From Lithospermum erythrorhizon (taxonomy: Eukaryota; Streptophyta; Magnoliopsida; Boraginales; Boraginaceae): a stretch of 64,000 nucleotides of DNA. A program made the translations under genes and the position numbers. The notes beneath the pieces were generated by a model. That model did not search any database. It saw only the letters and a list, made by a program, of their open reading frames with translations, and was not told the DNA's origin. The stretch's first letter is position 1. Every line of letters begins with the position of its first letter. Where the stretch lies: assembly GCA_019722365.1 (NCBI GenBank), contig JADFUC010000501.1, positions 310,001 to 374,000 on the forward strand. The letters run 5' to 3'. Below are positions 14,084-26,620 of this stretch, one piece after another.

Positions 14084-15089
14084 TCAAGCAGCAGCTACAA
14101 AGCTTGTTGGAAAACGGTAGTTTACTTCAGATTTGTTCTGAGAAGTTGATGAGGCTGTTCTTTGCTCCTTATTCCTTAATGTTTTCATGGACTTCAAATT
14201 CCTTTCTTTAGCTTCATCCATTTCTATTTGTTCTTGTCTACACTCTTCGCTACAGAATGGCGTGTCACCTCTGTTTACACAAAATATAACATTTTAAATA
14301 TTGGAATCAAATTGTTTTTTCATTAATTCCAAATCCCACATTTTCAATTATTCAAACGTATTGTAAATTTTCATAAAACAAATAATTTTGACACAATTGA
14401 GGTGACAATTTCTAAGACGTTTAAACCTTTTATCATTTGTAATTATGATTCGTTCGAATTAGGTGAACCTACATGAATCGAGCTTAAATTTTTAGTTCAT
14501 TCTTTTCTTGTTCTATTTTTTGTATTAATCGAGATTAAATGATTCAGTCGAACAACATTAAAACTACATGATTCGAGCTTAAATTTCAAGTTCATTCTTT
14601 TCTTGTTCTATTTTTTGTATTAATCGAGATTAAATTATTAACATTAAAACATTCATCGTGATTCAACTCAATTATATTTTCACATATATTAAAGTTTTAT
14701 CGGCAGTTTGATTCATCTACATACTATGGGCAAGCTAATATATATGGAAAATGGACAAGATCTAACCTGTACATGAATATATCTCTAGCACCAAGTGGTT
14801 TATTGCAAAGAAAACATGAATCCAAGAAATGGGGTTGCTGCAAATGGTTATGCGCCTCAATAAAAAACTTCCCAGAATTAATTTTTCTGGGAGATGAAAC
14901 AGTATGAAGAGCTGAAATGCTTCTCAAGCTACTACAACCCCTGGAAAACCCATTGTAATAAACATTTCTAGTCTTCAAATAATTATTATTATTCCCTGAA
15001 AATCCAGGTTCAGTTGCAGCAATTGAAGCTAGACCAACATCTTCTTCAATGAAACAATGCATTCTTCTTGCATTTGTTCTTGAAGACAT
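14084..15089 (-). CDS. FCS-like zinc finger (FLZ, DUF581) protein
   Basis: Two exons on the minus strand, 15089-14767 and 14270-14084, joined in phase to 169 residues. The splice junction falls inside the zinc finger (YR|GDTPFCS). The FLZ domain (about residues 95-140) reads FLDSCFLCNKPLGARDIFMY and then RGDTPFCSEECRQEQIEMDE. This gives the family's CX2C...CX3C arrangement with the name-giving Phe-Cys-Ser. The N-terminal half is basic and Ser/Asn-rich, likely disordered. FLZ proteins bind SnRK1 kinase subunits and act as scaffolds in energy and stress signalling. The start MSSRTNARRMHC was chosen because the upstream in-frame stretch (to 15284) is proline-rich leader-like sequence with no family match. 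The intron holds a 95-bp tandem duplication. The exact family member is not determined. Confidence 0.9.
14469..14640 (-). repeat. Tandem duplication in the FLZ intron (period 95)
   Basis: ctacatgaatcgagctt at 14469 recurs as ctacatgattcgagctt at 14564. The similarity continues through gttcattcttttcttgttct and tattaatcgagattaaat. There are two copies with few differences. Confidence 0.8.
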
Positions 15090-15190
15090 CGGTTTTTTAT
15101 TGGGAAAATGAGGAGGAAGATATTTTGTTGAGAGTAATGGAGTAGAGATGAAGATGTTAATAAAGAGAGAGGTGGTGTGGGGGACAAGTA

Positions 15191-15197
15191 ATAAATA
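15191..15197 (-). promoter_or_regulatory. Possible TATA box of the FLZ gene
   Basis: The minus strand reads cctatttattact about 100 bases upstream of the start codon, next to a C-rich run. It resembles a TATA element. Position is the only support. Confidence 0.3.
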
Positions 15198-15753
15198 GGA
15201 GGGGGGTAGATTTGAGAGATAAATGTGTAGAAAGTGTAAACCACGGCGGGGACTTTGAGGTTTCAGAATTTCATGCAGGCCCAACGAATACTTTCCCCAT
15301 TTCTCTGTGACTTTCTTACTTTTCGCGTTAAATTAAAGTTATACTAAAGGATGAAACCATGCGATGAATACACGAAGGACTGGAGTTAAATCGTGCTAGG
15401 TGTCTCAGTTAACAATGGTTTTAAGTGATCTACATTAAACAATTCAACATAGCGCTCGCTCTTTAACGGTTTCGAATTCACACCTGATACATACGATCGT
15501 ATTTAAACTACCCCATGAAACCCAAGACTCTTTATCAACCGGAAGTATATCTCTAAAATAAATTAGCTATACAAGTCTAATCAGATACGTACCTTCATCC
15601 CATTTTCTAATACTCAGTATCACTTTTCCCAAAATATTGAGTAATAAATTAGAGGGAACATTGTAATATGAGAGGAATTCAAATGTTCATTAAAGTTTGT
15701 ATGTGTAAACGTAAAATGCTTTTTGAATTTGGAAAGGAGGAGGACGACATATA

Positions 15754-15974
15754 CTCCTTCAATTCAAAATAATCGACTTCTCTCACATATCGACGTGTGA
15801 AATTTTTAATATTTAATTACTTTCTTAATTATATTATTAAAAATTAATATTATGGTTTTAAAAGACAACCAATTATATAAATTTTATATTTTTAAAATTG
15901 TGAATAATTAATAATTGATGATTAAAGTTCAACTTCAAAAAGTCAAACATCAATCGCTTTTCATGGACGGGAGT
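15754..15974. mobile_element. Degenerate Stowaway-like MITE
   Basis: The left end ctccttcaattcaaaataat, preceded by TA, resembles the common plant Stowaway terminus. The right end carries atcgcttttcatggacggga, a mutated inverse. Its interior includes caacttcaaaaagtcaaac, also typical of such elements. The right target TA is mutated, so the boundary is approximate. Confidence 0.5.
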
Positions 15975-16990
15975 GAAAGATATAAATTCCTTCTGGTTTA
16001 CCTGTTACTTTGGCATAATAATTAAGAATGAATTAAATGTTCTTTTTTACTTTTGAATTAAAAAAAATTAAAATTAGACAATCATCATGAGATGAATATG
16101 GTATTTTATATCTATCTTTTAATTATACTAGTAAAAAAGACGATGCACGACATGCAGTCGATTTATCAAATATTTGATATATTTTTTATGTTTAATTCGA
16201 AATCATTCTAAAACTATGTAAAAACGTACACTCCTTCAAAAATTTTTCTAATTAATATTATCATTTTTGTACGATATTATCGATCACTTAATAACTCTTT
16301 TAAATATAATATGAAAAGTTACAATAATTTTTGTGGATAATATTTTTTTTCTTACTACATTTTATTTTCAAGAATTTTATTAGTAATATGACTTAAATTA
16401 TTAATATATATTATTACTAATACATATTCAACATAATTAATAAGTTTTTATAAACTTAAATATTATATGTCAATCATGTATGTAATAATATTTTTTAGTA
16501 ATAACACAAAGAAATTTAGTAATAATATTAACATCCAAAATTACATTATTCGAATAATCAATCAAACACAATTACAATTGATGAATAGATAATTAGTTTC
16601 AAAAGATGAAATACCTTCTTTAATTCAAATATATTCTCTTTTTCTTCCCAACTAAGAAAAAGAAAAATAATTTTTTACAAAGACACTTAATCATATTAGC
16701 ATGTTCTAGAACCTCTCAATTACTAACACCAATAATAACATATTATTTTATAATGATATAATAAGTGAAACGATTTAGTACTAATTTGTATGCTCTTAAT
16801 TTTCTTATGATTTTGTTACCATATAAAGTTAAATAATTACTTTTTGTACCTCTTGCTACGGCCTCCGGCTATGTCAAATTGGTACTTCAATTTCAGGCTA
16901 CTTCGAAATTCTGGCCGAATAATATATCGGGAATCTTAATACTCTCAGATGACTTTGTTGTTTTTTTATAAACGACTTTATCATTATTTA

Positions 16991-17178
16991 ATAGCACATT
17001 TGTGAAGAAAATTGTGTCTAATATTAGTTTAATAGGAGTATTAGTATTATTTTCATAATATATCTCATGAAACTATATTTTTGCCTAATTTTTAGAGAGA
17101 ATGATAATTTAGTAATTAATAATGTAAAAAGGGAAGAAACAAAATCCTTATTCGAACTTTTGTATATTTTAGTGATTA
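16991..17178 (+). repeat. Dispersed direct repeat, copy A
   Basis: About 185 bases containing aggagtattagtattatttt and ctcatgaaactatatttttg. They are nearly repeated at 19583-19774. The two copies differ by scattered substitutions and small indels. Confidence 0.75.
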
Positions 17179-17275
17179 TTTCGTTTTAATTTAACTGAGA
17201 GATTTCATTCAAAAAAATATCAAATTACTTTGAATCTGGTTATTTTATTTTAATTTAACTGAGAGATTCCATTAA
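17174..17275 (+). repeat. Local duplication, period about 66
   Basis: ttttaatttaactgagagat occurs from about 17183 and again from about 17249, each followed by a tcatt/ccatt variant. It lies directly after direct-repeat copy A. Confidence 0.6.
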
Positions 17276-19379
17276 TGAAATTAAATAGTGCATGTTACAC
17301 ATTGAATCTCAATAACAACATTTTCAAATATTTCATTCTAATTAAATTAAAGATTGCAATATTTTGTGATTCATTTTTTTGGAAATATTATATAATACCA
17401 AATATAATTAACAACATAATTTTCTTTACTCCATATATTTTGTCAGATAAATTACAAAATAAAATAATTATTACATATTTATCAATTAAGTATTAAAAAC
17501 TCATAAAACTCCGATTTTCATTTCTTTTCAACGGAGAGCGGCTCTAATCAACAAGTTCATAAATCTACGTACGTGACAGGTGAATCATCGGTATTGCCGG
17601 AAACGACAAAAGAAAAGTTTCCGATCTTCCTTTGAACAGAGAGTGGCGGTTGATCATGACCAACCTTACTCTTTGTCGTCTCTCCATTAACGATGCAGCT
17701 TCTACAACACTAATAAACGCTGCCTTGCAACTCCACTGCTTCATTCGCCTTAGAAACTTTCATGTATATACTCGTCTTCCCCTCATGCACGTTTCGATTA
17801 AGCAACTTAAATGTAATATTAACGAAAAAACGTGAGTGATGTTCATCACCCGAAATCATGTCCATAGGACAACAAGCGCCCCAAAGATTTCCATAGTGTC
17901 ATCTGCCTACCATCATCTACAACCCGGCTATCGTAACGTAGGGCCTACCCCCCACGGATGGTACCTCAACATTAATCTCCTTCGACTAGATAGCTTTTAT
18001 GTTATTAGTCTCCAAATAAATAAGTTACATTATTATCATGGATTATAGAAACGAAACATTAATGTAGTTTCGAAATTACTTTGTTTCCGAAGAGATAAAT
18101 ACTTTATATATTATTTGTTGGAAAAATCATCGCGATATGATTTTAATATTTGAATGCAAAATTGGCATCCTGAGGGATTGTCTAATTTATCGGTGTGTGT
18201 TGTGTATACACATAAGAGAGAGTACAAATTAATTCCAGATTTCAGAATTCTAAGATTGAATGTAGTGAATGCAATTTACCCAATTTGTCACCGTTTGTGA
18301 TAACAGGCTTCATTCACACATTATTTTAGTTGGCTGGAATGATGTGTACTCAAGAAGTTTAAAATAATAATAATATTCAAGTGGGATTGTAACATCCCAT
18401 CATCATGTGAGTTAATGATCATTAGGAGCATTCATGGCTAGTTAGTGGGTTGCAATACTACTAATGGCATTTGGGAGTTACAAACTCTTTATTTCCCCAT
18501 GATTTTATATAATGGAGTCTTCCTCCAACTTTGAAAAAAAAAAAAGAGCCGGAAAAAAACCATAAGAGTTTTTAGTTTTATTTTGTGAGTATTTTTGGTA
18601 CTTATTTAATGGTGATAGTACAAGCCTGAGCTGTTCAGTTTGCGCCAGCTTCTGCAAGTGCCACACTTCGACCATTTTATCTTGGGAGACAAACACCTTA
18701 CGCGGATCCTAAGCACCGGGTGAGGCGGTGAATTTGCTTTTAAGTGAAAGTGTTTCAACACGACTTGGTTCGGGTATTTTTTTTATATATGTTTTAAAAT
18801 TGATTGCATTTCACAAATATTTTCCCTACATTATTGTGTATCATTTTCAGATTGGATAGTTTATAATTTATTATTTTGAGAACATATATATACATCTCGG
18901 AAATTCTTCGACGTTTGAGATAATTACAATTGTCCATTAACATCTATTTAAATTTAACTTTTATATTTTTTTTCAAATAATACTAATCATGAAAAATGAG
19001 TTTTATTCAAAAAAGTTTAAATTTTTATTAAAAAATTATTTCAAACATTTTAAATTACTTAGATTAATTTCAAAATATTTTTTTATATTTTAATTAGTTA
19101 ATCAAGTTGAACATTTATATTTGTTATAATATTTATCCTTTAGTGTATATAACTTATTTTGAGTTTTTAAAAAATTTCATTTTTTTGATATGTTTGTATA
19201 ATATTTCAAAATATTTCTTATTTTGATAATTCTGAAATTATATCTAAAAATGAAATTTTAAATCATGATTATAATGGAACCAACAAGGCGACTTTCGAGG
19301 AGTCTCAATTGGATGTCGATCTATATGTTATCAACTGGAACTTAACTTGATCATGATCCTAAAGTTCTTCTAGAAGATT

Positions 19380-19450
19380 AAAAAAACAATTACAACATTG
19401 ATATTCAAAATTAAAGAACAACCACAACATTGATATTCAAAATTATGGTT
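19380..19450 (+). repeat. Tandem repeat, period about 35
   Basis: acaacattgatattcaaaat occurs twice in succession with short variable linkers. Confidence 0.7.
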
Positions 19451-19582
19451 GGAGAAAGGTTTTGGACCAAATTAATTTATTAGCACGGTCGATAAGCAGA
19501 TGTAGAAGATTATCATTCATTAAGTTTTTTTTTTCATTAATGATAAAAGTACAAATTATATGATTTTAATAATATTAATTTA

Positions 19583-19774
19583 ATAGGACATTTGTGAAAA
19601 AAATTATGTTTAATATTAGTTTAATAGGAGTATTAGTATTATTTTCATAATATATCTCATGAAACTATATTTTTGCCTAATTTTTAGAGAGAAGGGCAAT
19701 TTAGTAATTAATAGTGTGAAAAGGGAAGAAACACAACCCTTATTCACACTTTTATATATGTTACCGATCATTAA
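19583..19774 (+). repeat. Dispersed direct repeat, copy B
   Basis: Partner of the repeat at 16991-17178, in the same orientation. It keeps aggagtattagtattatttt, ctcatgaaactatatttttg and gaaaagggaagaaacac. It could be a MITE-like family or remnants of LTRs. TG...CA ends are not evident. Confidence 0.75.
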
Positions 19775-20210
19775 AGTAAATAAGACACTTCCAACTCTTA
19801 ACGAGGTATAACTAACGAAAGGTACCATACCCCATACATATCTTTCCTCCAAAATGATGATACCTTAGTAATAGCACTTGCACCAGATGTCTCAAAACTC
19901 CCCCTCATCTCATATCTAGAATATGGAGAAGAAAAAAAAAATTAAAAAAGTAGCAAAAAATCATATTTCCTATCCTAAAAAATTTCCTCAAATATTTTAG
20001 GGAATGATTCATATTTGCACATTCCCCAAATCACTTTTCTTCTTAAAATTAGTTGATGTGAGTGTTGTAAAGACTAAAATAGAGAAGCTGAATTTTTGTA
20101 AAAGTTAAATGGTAGTTCATAAATTTGATAAAGTGATATAAGGAGTTGATTTTAGGGGAAATTTATAGAAAATTGAAGAAGTTGATCTTAGACCTATTTT
20201 TATACAAAAT

Positions 20211-20964
20211 TGTTAGGAATCATACACCGCTATTGACAACCCCATAATTGACCAGTAGCTCGGATCCCGCCCAGGATACACAACCTCAGGATCTTAACCC
20301 GTTAATAACGATAATTGTGGTATCATCAATTACACTAATTACTAATATCCATCAGGATTTATATTCACTAATTCAGACATGACAATAATAGAAAGAATAA
20401 ATTGCAAAAATAAATAACACAATATTTATCCTGGTTCACCCTCAATACTAGAGCTAATTCAGCATGTTGTAGATCCACTAATAACTTAAGGAAGAATTGA
20501 TTACATGACTCAAGAACCATATTCTACCATCTAGCAATTGAAGTACTAACATCTTCAAATCTCTAAAAATAAGATCTCTTATTGGGTGTTTTCGCATAGA
20601 CATGAAAACCCCAATTACAAGACTCTCATATAAACTCTCTTGAATCTCTCATGAATTCTCTATATTTTGATCCTCAACTTTGAGGTTGTGTTTCCACACA
20701 CACAAAATATAATTAGCCAAAAGACCCCTATTTATAGGCTACAACAGATCTTAGGTCTAAAACCTTAAACCGAATAGGAAAACTGGGCTAAAAGCCTCAT
20801 AACCGCCTCAAATTAGCGCACATCGGGACTTGAATCGGGACTTCTCCCGAACTTCTTTTGGGGATTTCTTGTGCTACGTCGGGACTTGGGTCGGGACTGC
20901 CCATGTCCCAAACTCCTCCCGAAGCACCCCTTTGACATCCAAAATTTGGCTTCATTCTCCAACA
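20211..20964. mobile_element. Solo LTR (754 bp), probably Copia type
   Basis: Starts tgttaggaatc and ends ttctccaaca, giving the inverted termini TGTT(A/G)GGA...TCCAACA typical of Copia LTRs. It is flanked by an identical 5-bp target duplication aaaat at 20206-20210 and 20965-20969. No internal retroelement domain or second LTR adjoins it, which is the expected product of LTR-LTR recombination. The interior has a transcript-leader look, with a stretch of short T/C-rich runs and tgtgtttccacacacac. Confidence 0.8.
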
Positions 20965-20969
20965 AAAAT

Positions 20970-21780
20970 CAATATTGATAATCCAAAATCAAACTTAAAC
21001 ATTAATTAACTATCATTACAAAATCGATATTGATCTTTTACTTTTCTAATATAATATTTTTTATTTGATTTTTATTTTTTAAAATTCTTTAACATTATTA
21101 TTTTATCTACTTTTTATTAATTTTGTTTCTCCTAGAAAACTAGTAGTAATATAAAACCTCAGAACTTACCACCTAGTTTTTCTCTCCCTTATAAAGTAGT
21201 TTTGATTAAACAATCAGGCTAAAAAAGATGGAAATAGATCGATGATATTAATAGTAAAAAAAAAAAATTCCGTATATAATTATAGTACTTCGTAGTTTTT
21301 CATAATCCGTGCACCAATTTTTTATTTATCAGTTCAATGTAGTTGCTAAACTGTGTGCTTTAAGAAAAATAGTACGTCATGTTTAATAAAGCAGCACACC
21401 TTCTCTTTTATGCAGATTCCTTTGTCGTTTTGTGAAACTGAAAATCTTCAATTATGACGGGGCGCATCTTCATAATCGTGAAAATGGTGCCATACTTTAA
21501 CTTATTGTCGCTCGTCATCATTGGAAACAAATTAAAGTTTAACTTGCACGCAACTAATCAACTCACATTTGCCTAAATGCCTAAACTCATATTTTAATAC
21601 TCTTCAAATTTCATAGCACTAATCATATTTTCTTACACCTATATTTCCAATCATTTTATAAATTGATTTTGGTATCATTTTTAAGATTTATGATTCAACT
21701 TCAATGACGCCGATGTTTCTTTCTCAGCCTTATTTACTTTCTCTCAGATAATGTACAGAATAGCTGAGCACAGTTTTCAG
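20970..21780. other. AT-rich spacer
   Basis: No coding region, RNA gene or bounded repeat could be supported here. Confidence 0.4.
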
Positions 21781-21799
21781 ATTGAAAAGCTGTCACGTA

Positions 21800-24700
21800 A
21801 TGTAATTACAAACACTGACAATCACGCAGATGAAAGATTTAAGAGGGTAATAAAGACGAGCGAGCATGCCGCATTATCTTTAACGGCCGTGAACAAGCCG
21901 TGATTTATATGATCTAAAGGTCCCCCCCTACCAAGTTGTCGGCGGGGCGCTGAGGTTGTCTCCCACCTCAGTGTGAACCCTCCAAATGTTCTTTCAATAA
22001 ATTTGCACTTTAATGGGCCTGTGGGACAACCAATCATTCTCGCTTTCAAATGTAGTAGACCTTGGCCACATTATCATTCCCTGCACTTTTACAAAAGAGT
22101 TTAAAGCACACCTCAAAAAGTCATTTTTAAACGGATGAATACTCGGAATCGATTTCAAATTTATTAAGCATTTAATCCTCCTCATGAATACCAGCCCCAT
22201 GGTATCAGTACGTGTGTCCATATCTCATTTGAGTAAAAAAGCGCCAATAAGCACCCAGTGCTCAAAAAATGCCTACTTATGTGCCATGAAAGTAAACCCT
22301 TTCATTTCCTTTATTCTCCTCCTTTTTCATTCCATTTGGGGCTTAAGAAACTTAAAAAAACTCCTACAACCACTTCCTTTTCTAACAAGCTTTCAAACCG
22401 TCTTCCCCTACTTCCGATTTACATCCTTATGCTCATCCGTAACAGTAACTCTTACTTTCCCAGAATCCTCCCTCCTTTCTAAGAAATAAGTGGTCCCCGA
22501 TCACTGCCCTGGGTTTGGGGGTTCGGAGGTCTTCCATTTGGGGAACGATGATGTCGTAATGGTCTTCGGGAGGTCCTTTGACTTTGGCCGACGACTCTTT
22601 CTTCGCCTGCTATTTTAAGCGAGGCATGAAGTCGTCAACAAGAATTGTCTCCTTCCTTTAATGTTGATTTCATTGCCTCTCGGTGTTTCCCTTCGAATTT
22701 GGATGCTTAATTTCCCAAAATTCTGTCTCTTCTGAGTTTCATTTGCTATTTTTCGAGAGGTCTCTTCAAGTGATCATCCCAAAAAGGTTGTCCCTTTTGT
22801 CCTAATCAGATTTTGACTCTTTGTTTCAGGAAATCACAACATGTCTTCAAATCATGTTGATTTGTCCTCCCGATTCACTCTAATTCGCAAACTACGCAAA
22901 GTGACAAATGTGTAATCCAAGTGAGTTTGTACGAATCGCAAATTACCCTCGCTGAGTGTCTCTCTTCAAGAGTAATCTTCACTTTTTAATAACCTATCCA
23001 AAGAGTTTCAACTTCTTTGATGCCAGGCTTTCATTAGTGTCGTGGATCAGCCTCCCATCAGCTGGGGAAGGCTCTATTCACGCCCGCCACCCAGGCCTCC
23101 TCGAAAGCAGCTGCTAAGAGGACTTCTCAAGTGGAACGACCTCCTTACCCCCAACGTGTTCGCCTCAAGGACAAACCCGGCTAAATTCAACGGCAAGCAT
23201 AAACAAGTGGCGATCCTACTATTATAAGGAAGTCCCTCTCACAAGTAGAGAACAATCCGATCGGAACCACCTTAGTGGGAGTATTTCCATCTCTCTCCTC
23301 GATTGAATGAGGTTGCCCTGAGCTAAACAACCAAGTATATCGTCCGCAGGCCGGTGGACGCGGTAGATGGTCCTCTGGGTCCGTTCAGATTTATATGGGG
23401 GAAATGGGCTTTACTTACGGCTGCTTTGTGTTAGAATCTAGTGCGAATTTCATTTGTGATAAACACCAAATTCATACATCCCCGATCCTCAAAATGATAT
23501 AAATTTAATCTAAAACACATAATTACCAATTATGAATACCGTAGCACTTACAGCCGATGCCAGCAATTTGTGTTCTGAATATCAACACATTCTTTCACGA
23601 AGCCTCCTTTGAATTAATCGTTGGAAAGACTTCAAATGTAGTGCTCTAATATTGCATACCCTCAAGTGAGGTTTTCAATCCTACATTTAAGTGCTTGCTG
23701 TAATATGTTTGATTGGATGAAATCACAGAAGGAATTTTCAATTCTTCCCCTTTGATATTTTCGGCCATACTGAGGAAGCGGAGGCTTTGTTTTTCTTCTT
23801 TTCATTTCATGAAATGAAAACTTATGTTGAAAAATCCTAATAGGTTTGATTATATATGTCAAACCTAAAAGCCTCAACCGAAATTCTCATAAATTTAATT
23901 AAACCGTTAAGTAAAATCAAATACTAAATAAAGTTGTTAATAGTAAATTCAACAAGTTACTAACGAGCTCATCTATTCATCTAATTAATTCAATTGACTA
24001 ATTCAATTAATTCGGTTCATTCAATTTCTATTTACATTATCAACGTAGTCCCACCGGTAATTATCTGCCGATTACAATCAACTCTCAATTTAGCAAATGT
24101 GCTTTTAATTTCATACATGAAATATAATCCAACGCCATCAGATGCGTAGGACCTTTCTAGGTCAGATAATAGTAAGTTGTATAATAATACAATTGACCAA
24201 TTACTATTATTATAATGATTAATCTAGCAGAAGATCTAAAGAATCGCCTATAACCCCTTAAATTCATCATGAGAACTGTAAACTAGTAATATACAATTAC
24301 TAAGCGTTAACACTAAGTTCCAAAGAATCACATTTAACCAACCCTAAATGAATCGATACACAATTGTCGCAACGGCATATTAAAAGTGGAATCAATTCTA
24401 CTGATTTCCAACATCGCTTCCATTTCTTTTACCAACAACAAATTATTAATAGCCCTTAATCACGCCCCGGCCAAATTCATCCCTTAGGTTGGCTTTATAT
24501 TACCATTTTCTACGTGATTCGTAGGAATTATTAGGTAAACTAAACATGCCCTCGCCAACTTTTCTACCATTTCGCACAAACGGATGCTTACTTCCCCTCG
24601 TCCCCGCTTAGTTGGTGGAACATCTTCATGGATGCAAGTCTGGAAAGTTGTTCTGAAATCGCTGGCTTTGCAAGTGCATGTATCTCTCAATGTAGGCATA

Positions 24701-26620
24701 TATACCCAAAAGCTCCTACCATCGAAGAGATCTTCGTGCCTCCCAGGTCAAGAGGATCTTTGTGCAAAAAGACGCATCGAAGATCTTCCACAAGCAGGTA
24801 CCGTAAGAGCCGGATCCGTGTCTGGCGACCGTAAATTTGACCTCCTCCCCGGGGTCCTGAATCCCATCCCTCGGGGTATACACCGATCCTCTAGCTGTTT
24901 TTTTGGCTTTATACTATTCTTTTTACTGGCACTCTAAATTTCATTCAGACAGAGATTCTCGGCCAGCGCGGCAGAGACCGGCCCTTCCACGTTCCTCCCA
25001 TGGATACGGTGAGGTAAACGACCATCGCCTTCAGGGGGAGTGGGGGCAAGGAAATAAGGTGGATTCCTCTCCTCGTTCCACTCTGGCTGCACGATTCATA
25101 CCCCTCACCTATCACGGCCGAGCCAATTCTCCTCCTCTCTCCTTCTTCTAAATGACCTCGCCACGTGAATCTCAGTCTCACCTCGGCCACAAGAGGCCTT
25201 TGCAGGAATCACACCCAGGAGCAGGCTGTGCCAAGGCCGCTCGGAGCCCTCCGACCCACCACAAAAAGGTGGAATTCTCCTTCATTATATTCCTCCCTCC
25301 GCTATTCCTCCCGCGATCCTCACGGGTCAGTAGGTTTTTAAACCCCGAGTTCCCGATTCTAATATACTACCGGGGCTCAACATACGCTAAGCGTACTTTT
25401 AATAGTAACCTCCGATTCCTTTGTAAACGCTTACGAGGCACTGGCTCGAGGCTTCATGCTGTGGTTACTCCAACACTCCGACCCTCCTGAGGTTTACGGA
25501 CATGCCACAATACTGATCTAGGTACTTTCTCCATCTTTTGTCCTTAATTTTGTTAATCTTTTCCTTCAACCACTCATCTTTGGTTTCCAAGGTCGCGAAC
25601 GCCGGGTTTCGGAAGTTGGCGGTGAGGGCCGATTTCCCGTGAGAGAAGGACCTCATGCCCAAGTTCCATCTCGATAAGACGTCACCGGAGTGAGGAACCG
25701 AAGAGAGTTAAAAGCAGGAAGTCAAGTGAGACTACCAGGCCTGTGAAGAGGTAATGGCAGGTGGCCTACCCAATGATGCCGCAAGCGGAGAGTTCAGTTT
25801 TGATCTCCATCACCCAACCAAAGCGGGTAGTATAGAATTACGCCGGGCTTCCTCGCGCGTACCAGAAAGCGTCGATCGGAGTGGAACTTCAAATGTTCGT
25901 AGATTTGAAAGTTGAAGCAATATCCCAAGTAGTTGCGGCCTCCGTGGGAGAACCAGGGCAATCTCCGAAGCCTGAAATTCTATTTTTGCTCCATTACGAG
26001 GAGCCCAGGAGGATTACAACCCACTGCCCGGCAGACCAACCCTGACGCTTCCTCTTCAAAGACGAGAGGACCAAGCAAGTCGCTCCTTCCTCCAATGGAT
26101 GTTTTTTCTCCAAAAGCTGTGGGGACTCCTTCCTTCTTTGTCTTTCCCTTTATCCTGACTATCTTTAATCGATTTTGAAAATATTTTCGCTGAATATTTT
26201 GACATGATTTTCTTTCGTTTCGAATCGTATATTTCAACTAAGTTCTTAGCAATTTCTGCTCAGTTTCTGTTTCTAACTATTTAAACTTTCGCGAGGCCAA
26301 ATTTGAATTTCGCTTTCCTTAACCGTTTAAAACCCTTCGTTATATGTTATATATCCTCTAAATTTCTTTGTAATATAAAGCCGTTTTAGCAAAAAGTGGA
26401 GCTATTGCTAATGCCTCTGACTCGAATATCTCCCCCGCCTCCCGACTTGCATTTAGTATTCAGTGGGAGCTTAGTCGTTATAATTTCGCAGAAAGCCCTG
26501 TTTAAGATTTTATAGCCTAGCCATTTGACTGGGTTTCATAAAGCGATCGTAACCTCAAGGATGATCTCTCTTCACAGGAGAGTATAAGGATCGATTTATA
26601 CCGATTCCTCGCGTATAACA
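21800..26620. other. Unidentified GC-richer island with only broken open frames
   Basis: Base composition changes from the AT-rich surroundings to a mixture with many C-rich and G-rich runs, most marked at 22500-23420 and 24500-26100. All open frames are below about 120 codons on either strand. None shows a domain that I recognise: no reverse-transcriptase YxDD box, integrase or transposase motif, and no known organelle gene. Candidate explanations are a heavily decayed LTR retrotransposon or an old insertion of plastid or mitochondrial DNA. I cannot choose between them by reading. Confidence 0.4.

Larger units (their letters stand above)
15245..20210. other. Gene-poor AT-rich stretch with dispersed repeats
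   Basis: No coding region can be supported across about 5 kb. It holds a Stowaway-like MITE (15754-15974), a 66-bp local duplication, a pair of 180-bp direct repeats about 2.6 kb apart, a 35-bp tandem repeat near 19380-19450, and a patch near 18690-18780 (gcaccgggtgaggcggtg) that looks LTR-like but has no definable ends. Confidence 0.4.

Noticed and set aside
15029..15244. 71-codon minus-strand frame overlapping the FLZ start
   Set aside because: Alternative frame through the FLZ leader and first exon, with low-complexity composition.
18380..18780. Possible LTR or Helitron piece (tgtaacatccca, gcaccgggtgaggcggtg)
   Set aside because: The words look repeat-like but no ends, target duplication or internal signals could be fixed.
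24484..25662. Several overlapping open frames of 65-117 codons in the GC-richer island
   Set aside because: Higher GC lengthens chance frames. None shows a known domain, and overlapping frames on both strands argue against real genes.
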